Positions 1-9,828 are shown, numbered from the stretch's first letter. The stretch is DNA of 64,000 nt from Sphingobium fluviale (GCF_004122115.1 NZ_SBKP01000003.1:268502-332501); one strand, 5' to 3'. The notes: generated from the letters alone by a model not told the origin. Numbers and translations are program-made.

Positions 1-62
1 TCACCGGTACGCGCATCGTCGTTGATGTGTATGAGCGCGAATATGTGAAGCGGGCGGAATAA
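1..62 (+). CDS. efp: C-terminal end of probable elongation factor P (partial)
   Basis: Only the last 19 codons are present, read in the frame starting at base 3 and ending with TAA at 60-62; the protein ends TGTRIVVDVYEREYVKRAE. The GTRIVV...YV.RA pattern resembles the last beta strands of the EF-P OB fold, and in alphaproteobacteria efp is commonly followed by the inositol monophosphatase gene, as it is here. EF-P relieves ribosome stalling at polyproline. The call rests on a very short segment plus neighbourhood, so another beta-rich protein cannot be excluded. Confidence 0.5.
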   Translation, partial: TGTRIVVDVYEREYVKRAE

Positions 63-64
63 AT

Positions 65-331
65 ATGCGGATGGGCCGCTCTCGGCGCCTTCAAAGTAGG
101 CTGACTAGGTTTGCGGGAATACCGCTTCGAAAGGCGAGTAAACAGAATTTTTTTACAAAGTCAGATATGCGTGAAAAATGGTATCAAGTAGTGCGATACC
201 ACCATCTTCGTGGAACAACTGTAAAGTCTCGTTATCAGGGCAATTTGCCTAATTGGCTTCGCGAAGAAATCAATACGCTGGAGCTGGAAACCTGGTTATC
301 GAAATTTCGAAAGTTCTCAAAGGTAACATAG
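65..331 (+). CDS. Small basic hypothetical protein between efp and suhB
   Basis: This 88-aa ORF exactly fills the space between the efp stop (62) and the suhB start (334), with two-base gaps on each side. The product is strongly basic (many Arg/Lys), has no membrane segment or signal peptide, and matches no family I recognise. Its DNA is clearly AT-richer than the flanking genes, with runs such as the T-stretch near 150. A second possible start is the ATG at 71. Exact fit between neighbours argues for a real gene; unusual composition and lack of a recognisable domain leave a non-coding insert possible. Confidence 0.35.
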   Translation: MRMGRSRRLQSRLTRFAGIPLRKASKQNFFTKSDMREKWYQVVRYHHLRGTTVKSRYQGNLPNWLREEINTLELETWLSKFRKFSKVT

Positions 332-333
332 AC

Positions 334-1146
334 ATGGTATCCCACTCAGGCCTGCTCACCGTAATGGAACGTGCTGCCAGAAAGGCGGCGCCGCGTCTGC
401 GTCGTGATTTTGGCGAGGTCGAGCACTTGCAGGTGTCCCGCAAGGGGCCGGCGGATTTCGTCTCCATGGCGGACAAGCGCTGTGAGCAGACTTTGGTAGA
501 GGAGCTGCAAAAGGCGCGGCCAGACTGGGGCTTCCTGCTGGAAGAAGGCGGCGTGATCGAGGGCGATCCGGGCAAGCCGCGCTGGATCATTGATCCGCTC
601 GATGGCACCACCAACTTCCTCCACGGCATCCCTCATTTCGCGATCTCCATCGCGGTGGAGGAGCCGATGGCCGGGGGCAGGCGTGAAGTGACGACGGGTC
701 TCGTCTATCAGCCAATCACAGACGAGAGCTATTGGTCAGAGAAGAATCGCGGCGCGTGGCGGCATGACCAGCGGCTGCGCGTCTCCGCCCGGCGGGATAT
801 GGCCGATGCGGTGATCGCCACCGGTATCCCCTTTTTCGGGCATGGCGATGTGGCGCAGTGGACGCGCATTTTCGGCGCGGTGGCGCCTTCGGTTGCGGGC
901 ATCCGGCGCTTCGGCTCGGCCGCGCTCGATCTCGCCCATGTCGCCTCCGGGCGCTATGACGGCTTCTGGGAAAGCGGCCTGCAACCCTGGGATGTGGCGG
1001 CGGGGATATTGCTGGTGCGCGAGGCAGGGGGCTTCGTCACCGATTATCGCGGAGGTGATCAAGCGATCGAGCGCAAGGAACTGATCGCCGGCAACGACGC
1101 GATCCACTCCAAGCTGCACAAGCTTGTTGCAAGTGCGCTGCGGTAA
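334..1146 (+). CDS. suhB: Inositol-1-monophosphatase family protein (SuhB-like)
   Basis: A 270-aa Mg-dependent, Li-sensitive phosphatase of the FIG superfamily, hydrolysing myo-inositol phosphates or related sugar phosphates; SuhB proteins also act in rRNA transcription antitermination. Visible metal-site motifs are LLEEGG (E-E pair), DPLDGTTNFLHG and the C-terminal PWDVAAG. The reading frame is open back to 253, but the ATG at 334 is chosen because an AAGG-type ribosome site lies just upstream and because family members begin shortly before the first helix (LLTVMERAARKAA). It follows the putative efp and the small ORF in the same direction. Confidence 0.9.
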   Translation: MVSHSGLLTVMERAARKAAPRLRRDFGEVEHLQVSRKGPADFVSMADKRCEQTLVEELQKARPDWGFLLEEGGVIEGDPGKPRWIIDPLDGTTNFLHGIPHFAISIAVEEPMAGGRREVTTGLVYQPITDESYWSEKNRGAWRHDQRLRVSARRDMADAVIATGIPFFGHGDVAQWTRIFGAVAPSVAGIRRFGSAALDLAHVASGRYDGFWESGLQPWDVAAGILLVREAGGFVTDYRGGDQAIERKELIAGNDAIHSKLHKLVASALR

Positions 1147-1282
1147 ATCTTTTTGTAATATCGCTCCCCTAGAGGCGATTGGGCAGCTTTGATTTTTCCG
1201 GGTTAACAGCCTTGTGTCTGGCCGCAGGGCATATATTTTCTGCATGTCGCAGTGCAAAATCTATGTTGATCCTGAGAACGGA

Positions 1283-2239
1283 ATGGAAAAGGAACAGGCT
1301 GCACACACAGCGCAACGGGGCTATCCGGTGATCGACACAAAAACATTGACCCATCTTGAGCGGCTTGAGGCCGAGAGTATCCACATCATGCGCGAGGTGG
1401 TGGCCGAGGCTGAGAAGCCTGTCATGCTCTATAGCGTGGGCAAGGACAGCGCGGTGATGCTGCATCTGGCGCGCAAGGCATTTTACCCCAGCCCGCCGCC
1501 GTTCCCGCTGCTTCATGTCGATACGACATGGAAGTTCAAGGCGATGTACGAGCTGCGCAACCGCATGGCGCAGGAAAGCGGCATGGAGCTGCTGGTCTAT
1601 CAGAACCCGGAAGCGGCCGAGCGGGGCATCAACCCGTTCGATCATGGCCCGCTCCACACCGATATGTGGAAGACCGAAGGCCTCAAGCAGGCGCTTGATC
1701 TGTATGGCTTCGATGTTGCTTTTGGCGGCGCGCGGCGCGACGAGGAAAAGAGCCGCGCCAAGGAGCGCATCTTCTCCTTCCGCACCGCGACCCATGGCTG
1801 GGACCCGAAGAACCAGCGGCCTGAGCTGTGGAACCTCTATAACGCCCGCAAGAAGAAGGGCGAGAGCATCCGTGTCTTCCCGATCTCGAACTGGACCGAG
1901 CTGGACATCTGGCAATATATCCATCTGAACGACATCCCCATCGTACCGCTCTATTTCAGCGCCAAGCGCCCGACGGTGGAGCGCGATGGCATGCTGATCA
2001 TGGTCGATGATGAGCGCTTCCCGCTGAAGCCCGGCGAAACGCCGGTCGAGCGCTCGATCCGCTTCCGCACCCTGGGCTGCTATCCCTTGACCGGTGCGGT
2101 CGAGAGCGAGGCGAAGACTTTGCCGGAAGTCATTCAGGAAATGCTCCTCACCACAACGTCAGAGCGGCAAGGCCGAGTCATCGACAAGGATGGCGGCGAC
2201 GCCAGTATGGAAAAAAAGAAGCAGGAGGGGTACTTCTGA
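1283..2239 (+). CDS. cysD: Sulfate adenylyltransferase subunit 2
   Basis: CysD is the small catalytic subunit of ATP sulfurylase: with CysN it makes adenosine-5'-phosphosulfate from sulfate and ATP. The PP-loop nucleotide motif is seen as YSVGKDS, followed by [21 protein letters not shown] and the conserved C-terminal [10 protein letters not shown]. The frame is open to a GTG at 1214 and has another ATG at 1244; 1283 (318 aa) is preferred because it has a GAGAACGGA ribosome site and because a weak promoter-like pair (TTGTGT 1212-1217, TATTTT 1234-1239) would put transcription start near 1244. First gene of the sulfate assimilation operon. Confidence 0.93.
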   Translation: MEKEQAAHTAQRGYPVIDTKTLTHLERLEAESIHIMREVVAEAEKPVMLYSVGKDSAVMLHLARKAFYPSPPPFPLLHVDTTWKFKAMYELRNRMAQESGMELLVYQNPEAAERGINPFDHGPLHTDMWKTEGLKQALDLYGFDVAFGGARRDEEKSRAKERIFSFRTATHGWDPKNQRPELWNLYNARKKKGESIRVFPISNWTELDIWQYIHLNDIPIVPLYFSAKRPTVERDGMLIMVDDERFPLKPGETPVERSIRFRTLGCYPLTGAVESEAKTLPEVIQEMLLTTTSERQGRVIDKDGGDASMEKKKQEGYF

Positions 2240-2262
2240 TGTGCCGGTCCCGTCTCCCTCAT

Positions 2263-2353
2263 CGTCACCCTGAACTTGTTTCAGGGTCCATCTTTCCCCA
2301 TGCCCCCGCATCGCCGAAGGCGCGATGGATGCTGAAACAAGTTCAGCATGACG
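2263..2353. repeat. Intergenic palindromic repeat, family A, copy 1
   Basis: About 91 bases between cysD and cysNC. The left part holds CCCTGAA-CTTGT-TTCAGGG and the right part GCTGAA-ACAAG-TTCAGC, each a small hairpin, and the two halves are near-perfect inverted copies of each other (CGTCA...TCCAT versus ATGGA...TGACG), so the whole can form a long cruciform. A second copy with the same ends but a different centre lies at 13973-14061. Such ends-conserved, centre-variable palindromes behave like REP/MITE elements. Confidence 0.85.
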
Positions 2354-2363
2354 GAGTGAACTG

Positions 2364-4280
2364 ATGTCCGACATGGCAGACCCCATTTACAAGACCGACG
2401 CGCTGATCTCTGAGGACATCGACGCTTACCTCAAGACGCACCAGCACAAGAGCCTGCTGCGCTTTATTACCTGCGGCAGCGTGGACGACGGCAAATCGAC
2501 GCTGATCGGGCGGCTGCTCTATGACAGCAAGATGATCTTCGAGGATCAGCTTGCAGCGCTGGAGGCAGACAGCAAGCGGGTGGGCACGCAGGGGCAGGAG
2601 ATCGACTTTGCGCTCCTCGTTGATGGCCTCGCCGCCGAGCGTGAGCAGGGCATCACCATCGATGTCGCCTATCGCTTCTTCACCACCGAAAAGCGCAAAT
2701 TCATCGTCGCGGACACGCCGGGGCATGAGCAATATACGCGCAACATGGTGACAGGCGCGTCGACAGCGGACCTTGCCGTGATCCTGATCGACGCGCGCAA
2801 GGGTGTGCTCACGCAGACCCGCCGCCACAGCTTTCTCGCCCACCTTATCGGCATCCGCAACATCGTGCTGGCGGTGAACAAGATGGATCTGGTGGACTAT
2901 AGCCAGACGGTGTTTGACGATATTGTTGAGGATTATACCGCGTTCGCCACCTCTATTGGCATTGAGAGCTTCACGCCGATGCCGATTTCCGGCTTCAAGG
3001 GCGACAATATCACCGCCAACTCGCCTAACACACCGTGGTACACCGGCAAGCCGCTGATCGAGCATCTCGAAACGGTCGAGCTGGATGTTACGGCGGATCA
3101 GGGCAAGCCGTTCCGCATGGCTGTGCAGTGGGTCAACCGACCGAACCTCGATTTCCGGGGCTTTTCCGGCCAGATCGCGACCGGCCGCGTTGTGCCGGGC
3201 GATGCGATCCGGGTTCTGCCTTCGGGCAAGACGAGCACGGTCTCGCGTATTGTGACATTGGATGGCGATCTGGATCAGGCCGTCGCTGGCCAATCGGTCA
3301 CGCTCTGTTTTGCGGACGAGATCGATTGCTCGCGCGGCGATGTGATCGCCATTGCCGATACCCCTCCCGAAGCTGCCGACCAGTTTGAGGCAACCTTGGT
3401 GTGGATGTCTGACGATGCGCTGCATGTCGGGCGGTCTTATTGGATGAAGCTTGGCACCCAGATGGTCTCCGTCACGGTGCAGGCGCCCAAATATGTCGTC
3501 AATGTCAACACGATGGAGCATCTCGCGGCCAAGACGCTGGATCTGAACGCCATTGGCGTCGTGGAGCTGGCCACCGACAAGCCGGTTGTGTTCGAGGCCT
3601 ATGCGCAGAACCGGACACTGGGCGGGTTCATCCTTGTGGACAAGCTCACCAACAACACGGTTGCGGCGGGCATGCTGCACTTCTCGCTACGGCGGGCGCA
3701 GAATGTCCACTGGCAGGCGCTCGACATCAGCCGCGATGCGCATGCCAGCCTCAAGAACCAGAAGCCCGCCGTATTGTGGTTCACCGGCCTTTCGGGCTCC
3801 GGCAAATCCACCATCGCCAATCTGGTCGAAAAGAAGCTGCACCGGATGAACCGGCACACCTTCCTTTTGGACGGCGACAATGTGCGCCACGGCCTCAACA
3901 AGGATCTGGGCTTTACCGAAGCGGACCGGATCGAGAATATCCGACGTGTCGGCGAGGTGGCGAAGCTGATGGCGGATGCCGGCCTCATCGTCATCACCGC
4001 GTTCATCTCCCCCTTCCGCGCGGAGCGGGAGATGGTGCGCGCGATGATCCCGGAAGGCGAGTTCTTCGAGGTCTTCATCGACACGCCGCTCGCCGAGGCC
4101 GAGAAGCGCGACGTGAAGGGCCTCTATAAGAAGGCGCGTTCGGGCGATCTCAAGAACTTCACCGGCATAGACAGCCCCTATGAGGCACCGGAAAGCCCCG
4201 AAGTGCGGATCGACACCACGGCAATGGACCCCGAAGCCGCCGCTGATGCGATCATCGAGAGGCTGCTGGGGTGGCACTGA
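2364..4280 (+). CDS. cysNC: Bifunctional sulfate adenylyltransferase subunit 1 / adenylylsulfate kinase
   Basis: A 638-aa fusion of CysN (GTPase that drives ATP sulfurylase) and CysC (APS kinase, forms PAPS). The N-terminal GTPase shows GSVDDGKST (about residues 38-46), [12 protein letters not shown] and NKMD; two EF-Tu-like beta barrels follow. The C-terminal kinase begins near residue 465 with [11 protein letters not shown], then [16 protein letters not shown] and FISPFRAER. The domain order matches NodQ/CysNC proteins common in alphaproteobacteria. It is separated from cysD by a palindromic repeat rather than by a promoter that I can identify, and it overlaps cysQ by ten bases. Confidence 0.96.
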   Translation: MSDMADPIYKTDALISEDIDAYLKTHQHKSLLRFITCGSVDDGKSTLIGRLLYDSKMIFEDQLAALEADSKRVGTQGQEIDFALLVDGLAAEREQGITIDVAYRFFTTEKRKFIVADTPGHEQYTRNMVTGASTADLAVILIDARKGVLTQTRRHSFLAHLIGIRNIVLAVNKMDLVDYSQTVFDDIVEDYTAFATSIGIESFTPMPISGFKGDNITANSPNTPWYTGKPLIEHLETVELDVTADQGKPFRMAVQWVNRPNLDFRGFSGQIATGRVVPGDAIRVLPSGKTSTVSRIVTLDGDLDQAVAGQSVTLCFADEIDCSRGDVIAIADTPPEAADQFEATLVWMSDDALHVGRSYWMKLGTQMVSVTVQAPKYVVNVNTMEHLAAKTLDLNAIGVVELATDKPVVFEAYAQNRTLGGFILVDKLTNNTVAAGMLHFSLRRAQNVHWQALDISRDAHASLKNQKPAVLWFTGLSGSGKSTIANLVEKKLHRMNRHTFLLDGDNVRHGLNKDLGFTEADRIENIRRVGEVAKLMADAGLIVITAFISPFRAEREMVRAMIPEGEFFEVFIDTPLAEAEKRDVKGLYKKARSGDLKNFTGIDSPYEAPESPEVRIDTTAMDPEAAADAIIERLLGWH

Positions 4281-5011
4281 GCGACGCGGAACTCGCAGCC
4301 CGGCTTGCCGATCATGCAGGCCGCATCCTTCTCGCTGTGCGGGATAGCGGGCTGATCGCGGCAAAGGCGCTGGGCAAGGCAGGCGATCAGACGGCGAACC
4401 AGTTCCTTATCGCGGCCATTGCGGAACACCGCCCGGATGACGGCCTGCTTTCGGAAGAGAGCAAGGATACGCCGGAGCGTCTTGGCAAATCCCGTGTCTG
4501 GATCATCGATCCGGTCGATGGTACGCGCGAATATGGCGAAGAACGCACCGACTGGGCGGTGCATGTGGCGCTCAGCATAGACGGCAAGCCTGAAATCGGC
4601 GCTGTGGCGCTGCCGGGCCTCAATGAAGTGCTGCGCTCCGATCAACCGCGCGCCCTGCCTGCGGCGGGAACGCCTTTGCGCATGGTCGTTTCGCGCACTC
4701 GTCCCGCCGCCGAGGCGCTGAGCGTGGCTGAAAAGCTGGGTGCGGAGCTGGTGCCTATGGGCAGTGCGGGCGCGAAAGCGATGGCCGTCATTCGTGGCGA
4801 GGCTGACATCTATCTCCATTCCGGCGGTCAGCATGAGTGGGACAGCTGCGCACCTGCCGCCGTCGCACTTGCCCACGGCCTCCATGTCAGCCGTATCGAC
4901 GGCAGCCCGCTTGTCTATAACCAGCGGGACGTCTACATGCCGGATCTGCTGATCTGCCGCAGGGAACACGCCCGCCCGGTACTTGATCTGCTGATGGATG
5001 CGGCTGCCTGA
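4271..5011 (+). CDS. cysQ: 3'(2'),5'-bisphosphate nucleotidase
   Basis: CysQ removes the 3' phosphate from PAP, the toxic by-product of PAPS-dependent sulfation or reduction, and may tune PAPS levels. The 246-aa protein carries the FIG-superfamily metal motifs [15 protein letters not shown] and a C-terminal EWDSCAP. It starts with GTG inside the last codons of cysNC, a coupling arrangement that fits co-translation. The C-terminal half is shorter in loops than E. coli CysQ but all metal ligands are visible. Confidence 0.93.
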   Translation: MALSDAELAARLADHAGRILLAVRDSGLIAAKALGKAGDQTANQFLIAAIAEHRPDDGLLSEESKDTPERLGKSRVWIIDPVDGTREYGEERTDWAVHVALSIDGKPEIGAVALPGLNEVLRSDQPRALPAAGTPLRMVVSRTRPAAEALSVAEKLGAELVPMGSAGAKAMAVIRGEADIYLHSGGQHEWDSCAPAAVALAHGLHVSRIDGSPLVYNQRDVYMPDLLICRREHARPVLDLLMDAAA

Positions 5012-5793
5012 TGGATTTTCTGCACCCCCTGTCGGGTTTTCTGGTTGGTACGATGGTTGGCCTCACCGGGGTGGGTGGCGGTTCACTGATGGCGCCGATC
5101 ATGATCCTGCTGCTTGGCGTGGCACCGACGACTGCGGTGGGGACAGACCTGTGGTTCGCCGCGCTGACCAAGATGGTGGGTGGCGGTGTGCATCACAGCC
5201 AGGGCCATGCGGACTGGCAGGTGGTGCGCCGTCTTGCCTATGGCAGCCTTCCGGCTGCGGCGCTGACTCTGTGGTTCCTCTCCGCCAATGGCGGCCATCA
5301 GATGAAAAGCGGCCTTGTGGTGCAGATGCTGGGCGCAGTTCTGATCGCCACGGCGGTCGTTACCCTGTTTCAGCGCAAGATTTATACGTCGGCGGTCACG
5401 ATTGCGCCTGAGCGGATCACTGTCTATCGCAAGTTTTTACCGGTGCTTACGATCCTGTGTGGCGTGATACTGGGCACGATTGTGACGCTCACTTCGGTGG
5501 GTGCGGGCGCGCTGGGCGCGACAATGCTGGTAATGCTCTACCCCATCCGCCTGACGATGCAGAAGATCGTGGGCACAGACATCGTCCATGCGGTGCCGCT
5601 GACGATGCTGGCGGGTTTGGGCTATTTCTGGATGGGGCTGGTCGATCTGTCCCTGCTCGGATCACTGCTGATGGGTTCGATTCCCGGAATAGTGATCGGA
5701 TCGCGACTGACGAGCAGGGTGAACCCGGCCTTTCTGCGGATCGCGCTGGCCATTATGCTCGTATTCTCCGGCGCCAAGCTGCTGACGACCTGA
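5011..5793 (+). CDS. TauE/SafE-family sulfite (anion) exporter
   Basis: A 260-aa integral membrane protein with about eight hydrophobic segments and the family's duplicated glycine-rich turns (VGLTGVGGGSLMAPIMI near residues 14-30, and LTSVGAGALGATMLV in the second half). TauE/SafE proteins export sulfite, sulfoacetate or related organosulfur anions. The start codon overlaps the cysQ stop in a TGATG junction, so it is very probably translated with the sulfate assimilation genes; a role in exporting excess sulfite or a related sulfur anion is an inference from that position. Confidence 0.88.
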   Translation: MDFLHPLSGFLVGTMVGLTGVGGGSLMAPIMILLLGVAPTTAVGTDLWFAALTKMVGGGVHHSQGHADWQVVRRLAYGSLPAAALTLWFLSANGGHQMKSGLVVQMLGAVLIATAVVTLFQRKIYTSAVTIAPERITVYRKFLPVLTILCGVILGTIVTLTSVGAGALGATMLVMLYPIRLTMQKIVGTDIVHAVPLTMLAGLGYFWMGLVDLSLLGSLLMGSIPGIVIGSRLTSRVNPAFLRIALAIMLVFSGAKLLTT

Positions 5794-5914
5794 CATCTTC
5801 GATCAGCAAGCATTTTTTGATCCAATTTCATCGCCTGCCCCCCTTGCTTCGCTGTTGCAGCAGGCCTAAAGCCGCGCGATAAGTCTTAGGTTAATTGTGT
5901 CGCAGGGGGCGAAC

Positions 5915-6289
5915 TTGGTCGATCTCAGCCAGTATCTGCCGATTCTGATATTTCTTGGTATCGCGCTGCTCCTGTCCAGCGCCTTCGTTTTCCTGCCGAT
6001 GCTTGTTGGCCGCCTTACCGGGGCGCACAAGCCCAGCGCGGAGAAGCTCTCTGAATATGAGTGCGGGTTCCCGGCGTTCGAGGATCCCCGCAACCAGTTC
6101 GATGTGCGCTTTTACCTCGTGGCAATCCTGTTCATCATCTTCGACCTTGAGGCGGCGTTCCTGTTCCCCTGGGCGGTCAGCCTCGATCAGATCGGCTGGA
6201 CCGGCTGGGCGACGATGATGATCTTCATCTTCGAGCTGGTGCTCGGCCTTGTCTATGCGTGGAAAAAGGGAGCACTCGATTGGGAGTAG
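5915..6289 (+). CDS. nuoA: NADH-quinone oxidoreductase subunit A
   Basis: Small three-helix membrane subunit of complex I, 124 aa, with the conserved [32 protein letters not shown] stretch that forms the quinone-site loop (cited in parts: YECG, FDVRFY, IFDLE). I choose the TTG at 5915 because AGGGGG lies about eight bases upstream and because homologs begin with VDLSQYLPI; an in-frame GTG at 5897 would add six residues and has no ribosome site. First gene of the nuo operon; the 120 bases upstream must contain its promoter but I see no convincing hexamers. Confidence 0.94.
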   Translation: MVDLSQYLPILIFLGIALLLSSAFVFLPMLVGRLTGAHKPSAEKLSEYECGFPAFEDPRNQFDVRFYLVAILFIIFDLEAAFLFPWAVSLDQIGWTGWATMMIFIFELVLGLVYAWKKGALDWE

Positions 6290-6834
6290 AGCTAGAGCGG
6301 CCGCATACCGGGCATGCCCCAGCGCCCGGAACGCAGCCTGACCCGCACTTTTTCAATGCGCTCTCCACGGAAGTGCAGGACAAGGGCTTCCTTGTCACCT
6401 CGACGGAAGACCTGTTCCAGTGGGCGCGCACCGGCTCGCTATGGTGGATGACCTTTGGTCTTGCCTGCTGCGCGGTCGAGATGATCCACGTCAACATGCC
6501 GCGCTATGATCTGGAGCGGTTCGGCGCCGCCCCGCGCGCGTCTCCGCGTCAGTCGGACGTGATGATTGTCGCGGGTACGCTGTGCAACAAGATGGCTCCG
6601 GCGCTGCGCAAGGTCTATGACCAGATGTCGGAGCCGAAATACGTCATCTCGATGGGCAGCTGCGCCAATGGCGGTGGCTATTACCACTATAGCTATTCTG
6701 TCGTGCGCGGGTGCGACCGCATCGTGCCGGTCGACATCTATGTCCCCGGCTGCCCGCCTACGGCCGAGGCGCTGCTCTACGGCATCATGCAGCTCCAGCG
6801 CAAAATCCGCCGCGTAGGGACGATTGAGAGATGA
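6280..6834 (+). CDS. nuoB: NADH-quinone oxidoreductase subunit B
   Basis: Peripheral-arm subunit carrying terminal iron-sulfur cluster N2, next to the quinone site. Four cluster ligands are visible in [25 protein letters not shown] and VPGCPPT. TTG at 6280 is chosen as start (184 aa): AAGGGAG lies seven bases upstream and the resulting N-terminus, MGVELE, is typical for sphingomonads; an upstream GTG at 6259 lies deep in nuoA. The gene overlaps the end of nuoA by ten bases and the start of nuoC by four. Confidence 0.96.
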   Translation: MGVELERPHTGHAPAPGTQPDPHFFNALSTEVQDKGFLVTSTEDLFQWARTGSLWWMTFGLACCAVEMIHVNMPRYDLERFGAAPRASPRQSDVMIVAGTLCNKMAPALRKVYDQMSEPKYVISMGSCANGGGYYHYSYSVVRGCDRIVPVDIYVPGCPPTAEALLYGIMQLQRKIRRVGTIER

Positions 6835-7721
6835 GCAGCGTTCATTCCGCCCCCCGCATTGTGAACGCAGAGACTGCTGCGGGCGAATTGCGCGCGCTGG
6901 TGGGCGCCGATCTGCTGGATCTGGTTGAGGCGCATTTCGAGATCACACTGGTGGTCGCGCGGGACAGTATTGTGCGCGTGATGGAAAAGCTGCGCGATAG
7001 CGCGCAGTACCAGCAGCTCATGGAAATTGCGGGCGTTGACTATCCGGAGCGGCCAGAGCGGTTCGAGGTGGTGTATCACCTCCTTTCGGTCACGAAGAAT
7101 CATCGCGTCCGGGTGAAGCTCAGCACCGATGAGGCGACGCCGGTTCCCTCGGTAACGGGCCTGTGGCCGGTTGCGGGCTGGCTGGAGCGCGAAGTGTTCG
7201 ACATGTATGGCGTCATCTTCTCCGGCAACACGGATCTGCGCCGCATCCTCACCGACTATGGCTTTGCCGGCCATCCGCAGCGCAAGGACTTTCCGCTCAC
7301 CGGCTTTGTCGAGCTGCGCTATTCCGAGGAAGACAAGCGCGTCGTCTATGAGCCGGTCAAGCTGGCGCAGGATTTCCGCAATTTCGATTTCATGAGCCCG
7401 TGGGAAGGCGCGCCATATGTGCTGCCGGGCGATGAGAAGGCACATGCGCAGGCTCCCGGCGCGCCGACGCCGGTGCCCGCCGCTGCGCCGCCCGCGCCCG
7501 CCGCAAAGCCCTCTCCGGTGGTCGAGACGAAGAAGACCACGGACAAGCCGGAGGACACCGGCGCTGGCAAGGCGGCCAACGCTGCCGCCACAGAGCAGTC
7601 CGCCGCCGTTAAGAAGCCGCGCGCCCCGCGCAAGACCGCCGCGCAAAAGCTAGCCGAGGCCGGTGCCAAGCCCGCACCCAAACCGCGCGCGACACGTAAA
7701 AAGAGCGAGGATAAGGCATGA
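6831..7721 (+). CDS. nuoC: NADH-quinone oxidoreductase subunit C with long charged tail
   Basis: Residues 1-200 form the standard 30-kDa subunit of the complex I peripheral arm; the signature [22 protein letters not shown] and the following [11 protein letters not shown] are present (motifs given in part: [19 protein letters not shown]). Residues from about 205 to 296 are an extra low-complexity tail rich in Ala, Pro and Lys, with [22 protein letters not shown] segments, which ordinary NuoC lacks and which looks disordered and basic. The gene overlaps both nuoB and nuoD by four bases (ATGA). Confidence 0.95.
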   Translation: MSSVHSAPRIVNAETAAGELRALVGADLLDLVEAHFEITLVVARDSIVRVMEKLRDSAQYQQLMEIAGVDYPERPERFEVVYHLLSVTKNHRVRVKLSTDEATPVPSVTGLWPVAGWLEREVFDMYGVIFSGNTDLRRILTDYGFAGHPQRKDFPLTGFVELRYSEEDKRVVYEPVKLAQDFRNFDFMSPWEGAPYVLPGDEKAHAQAPGAPTPVPAAAPPAPAAKPSPVVETKKTTDKPEDTGAGKAANAAATEQSAAVKKPRAPRKTAAQKLAEAGAKPAPKPRATRKKSEDKA

Positions 7722-8962
7722 GCGCCGAAACACTCGAACAAGCCGCTTCCGCTTCGGAAAAGCGTCAGGTCGTCGTCGGCGTCGATGAAGACGGCATCCA
7801 GAACTATACGATCAACTTCGGGCCTCAGCACCCGGCTGCACACGGCGTGTTGCGCCTAGTCATGGAGCTGGACGGCGAGATCGTCGAACGGTGCGATCCG
7901 CATGTCGGCCTGCTCCATCGCGGCACTGAAAAGCTGATCGAATACAAGACCTATATGCAGGCGCTGCCCTATTTCGACCGGCTGGATTACTGCTCGCCGC
8001 TCGGCATGGAGCACTCTTACGTGCTGGCGATCGAGAAGCTGCTGAACCTCGAAGTGCCGCTCCGCGCCCAATATCTGCGTGTTTTCTTCGCGGAGCTGAC
8101 GCGCATCTGCAATCATATGCTGAACCTCGGCAGTCATGTGATGGACGTAGGCGCGATGACGCCCAACCTTTGGCTGTTCGAAATCCGCGAGGATTGCCTT
8201 AACTTCTTCGAGCGAGCGTCCGGCGCGCGGATGCACAGCGCCTATTTCCGCCCCGGCGGCGTGCATCAGGATGTGCCGCTGAAGCTCCTCACCGACATCG
8301 GCGACTGGCTCGACACGCGCCTGCCACGCCTGTTCGAGGACGCTATCTCATTGGTGGTGGACAACCGCATCTTCAAGCAGCGCAATGTCGACATCGCCGT
8401 CGTTAGCAAGGAAGACGCGCTCAAATGGGGTTTCTCAGGCCCGATGATCCGCGGCTCAGGCATTGCGTGGGATATCCGCAAGAGCCAGCCCTACGATGTC
8501 TATGACCGGATGGAGTTCGACGTGCCCGTAGGCACCAATTACGACTGCTATGACCGCTTCATGGTTCGCGTCGAGGAGGTCCGCCAGTCCGCGCGTATCA
8601 TGAAGCAGTGCCTGCAACAAATGCCCGAAGGCCCGATTGCCTCGCTCGACCGCAAGGTCGTACCGCCCAAGCGCGGCGAGATGAAATCGAGCATGGAAGC
8701 GCTGATCCACCACTTCAAGCTCTATACCGAGGGCTTCCATGTGCCCGCCGGCGAGGTCTATGTCGCCACCGAAAGCCCCAAGGGCGAGTTCGGCGTCTAT
8801 CTGGTCAGCGACGGCAGCAACAAGCCCTATCGCTGCAAGATCCGCCCGACGGCCTTCAGCCATTTGCAGGCGATGGACTTCATGATGAAGGGCCACATGC
8901 TCGCCGACACCACCGCCGTCTTAGGCGCGATGGACATCGTGTTCGGGGAGTGTGACCGGTGA
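7718..8962 (+). CDS. nuoD: NADH-quinone oxidoreductase subunit D
   Basis: The 49-kDa quinone-binding subunit of complex I, 414 aa, distantly related to NiFe-hydrogenase large subunits. Conserved segments are [45 protein letters not shown] and the C-terminal DIVFGECDR. Length and ends are normal for alphaproteobacteria after a short N-terminal extension. It starts inside the nuoC stop and its own stop overlaps the next, non-nuo gene. Confidence 0.97.
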   Translation: MSAETLEQAASASEKRQVVVGVDEDGIQNYTINFGPQHPAAHGVLRLVMELDGEIVERCDPHVGLLHRGTEKLIEYKTYMQALPYFDRLDYCSPLGMEHSYVLAIEKLLNLEVPLRAQYLRVFFAELTRICNHMLNLGSHVMDVGAMTPNLWLFEIREDCLNFFERASGARMHSAYFRPGGVHQDVPLKLLTDIGDWLDTRLPRLFEDAISLVVDNRIFKQRNVDIAVVSKEDALKWGFSGPMIRGSGIAWDIRKSQPYDVYDRMEFDVPVGTNYDCYDRFMVRVEEVRQSARIMKQCLQQMPEGPIASLDRKVVPPKRGEMKSSMEALIHHFKLYTEGFHVPAGEVYVATESPKGEFGVYLVSDGSNKPYRCKIRPTAFSHLQAMDFMMKGHMLADTTAVLGAMDIVFGECDR

Positions 8963-9348
8963 GGGGTGGGGCATCCATGGTGCTCGCCGCGAGTCTAGGA
9001 GCCTGTGGTCAGGCTTCCGTGGGGGGCAACGATAGCAGCACAGAACTGCCAAATACAGCGCTGGCAGTGAATTCTGCCACAAAAAATGTTATTTTGAGTT
9101 TTGCCCCGCGCAGTTTTGGTGAGCTTAAGCGCGAAGACTTTGTGCCAAGCGAGCGCCGAGTCATTGGTATGACATCGCCAACTAACCTGCCCAACGGAGC
9201 GATCGCAGAAGGCACGCCAATTATGGGCGTTTTAATGAGTAAAGGCGCCGAGCAGTACGAATGTCGTGAGCCAAGTGCGCAATGGCCGCACGGGAATGTA
9301 TCGGAGGCAGATATGACAAACTGGATGTGTAGTAAGATCCGTGGCTGA
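8959..9348 (+). CDS. Putative small lipoprotein inserted in the nuo operon
   Basis: A 129-aa protein of unknown function. The N-terminus (VLAASLGAC) ends in a lipobox-like LGAC, so export and lipidation at Cys17 are likely; no further membrane segment. The remainder is soluble, with Cys residues near the C-terminus (YEC and WMC) that could form a disulfide. It starts with GTG overlapping the nuoD stop; an ATG at 8977 is an alternative. The DNA from about 9000 to 9340 is noticeably AT-richer than the neighbouring nuo genes, suggesting acquisition. I recognise no family. Confidence 0.6.
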   Translation: MRGGASMVLAASLGACGQASVGGNDSSTELPNTALAVNSATKNVILSFAPRSFGELKREDFVPSERRVIGMTSPTNLPNGAIAEGTPIMGVLMSKGAEQYECREPSAQWPHGNVSEADMTNWMCSKIRG

Positions 9349-9721
9349 CATCTCCCTCCTCATCTCATCCTCCGAGCGTCTCGCCATCGCCGAGGCGATG
9401 ATCACCGCTTATAACGCGCAGGATGTGGACACCTATGTGTCCTACATGACCGACGATGCCTGCGAGGCGAATTATCGCGGCGCTGTGGTGCGCGAGGGCA
9501 AGGAAGGCACGCGCTCCGGCCTCGCCGCCGCCTTCGCCAAATGGCCGCAGAACCGCGCGGAAATCCGCGAGCGTCAGGCCATCGGCGATTATGTCCTGTT
9601 CCGCGAATATGTGACGCGCGGCCCCGCGACCGATGGCTCCGAGCTGGTCGAGCCGTTCGAGGTCATCGCAATCTATTCCTTTGAAGGTGACAAGGTGGCT
9701 AGAGTGGAGTTTTTGCGGTGA
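9341..9721 (+). CDS. NTF2-like (SnoaL/nuclear transport factor 2 family) protein
   Basis: A 126-aa single-domain protein with the cone-shaped NTF2 fold pattern: an N-terminal helix (ERLAIAEAMITAYNAQDVDTYVSYM in parts: AYNAQDVD, YVSYMTDDA), a second helix (GLAAAFAKWPQ) and C-terminal beta strands ending in IYSFEGDKVARVEFLR. Such proteins are ketosteroid-isomerase-like enzymes or small-ligand binders; no catalytic pair can be assigned here. Start GTG overlaps the preceding lipoprotein gene by eight bases, and composition is normal high GC, unlike that neighbour. Lies between nuoD and nuoE, so it is probably co-transcribed with complex I. Confidence 0.7.
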   Translation: MADISLLISSSERLAIAEAMITAYNAQDVDTYVSYMTDDACEANYRGAVVREGKEGTRSGLAAAFAKWPQNRAEIRERQAIGDYVLFREYVTRGPATDGSELVEPFEVIAIYSFEGDKVARVEFLR

Positions 9722-9742
9722 TGCGCCGGGTCATCCTCCGCG

Positions 9743-9820
9743 CCGTCATCCCAGCGCAGGCTGGGATCTCAGGCGGCATCGTGCAAACTCATGAGACCCC
9801 AGCTTTCGCTGGGGTGACGG
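9743..9820. repeat. Intergenic palindromic repeat, family B, copy 1
   Basis: About 78 bases before nuoE. The left half contains ATCCCAGC-GCAG-GCTGGGAT and the right half CCCCAGC-TTTC-GCTGGGG, both hairpins, and the outer ends (CCGTCA and TGACGG) are inverted copies. The same plan with different centre recurs at 10510-10586. In some frames these read PAFAGMT or its reverse, a signature often mis-annotated as protein sequence. Confidence 0.85.
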
Positions 9821-9828
9821 GGAAGTAA

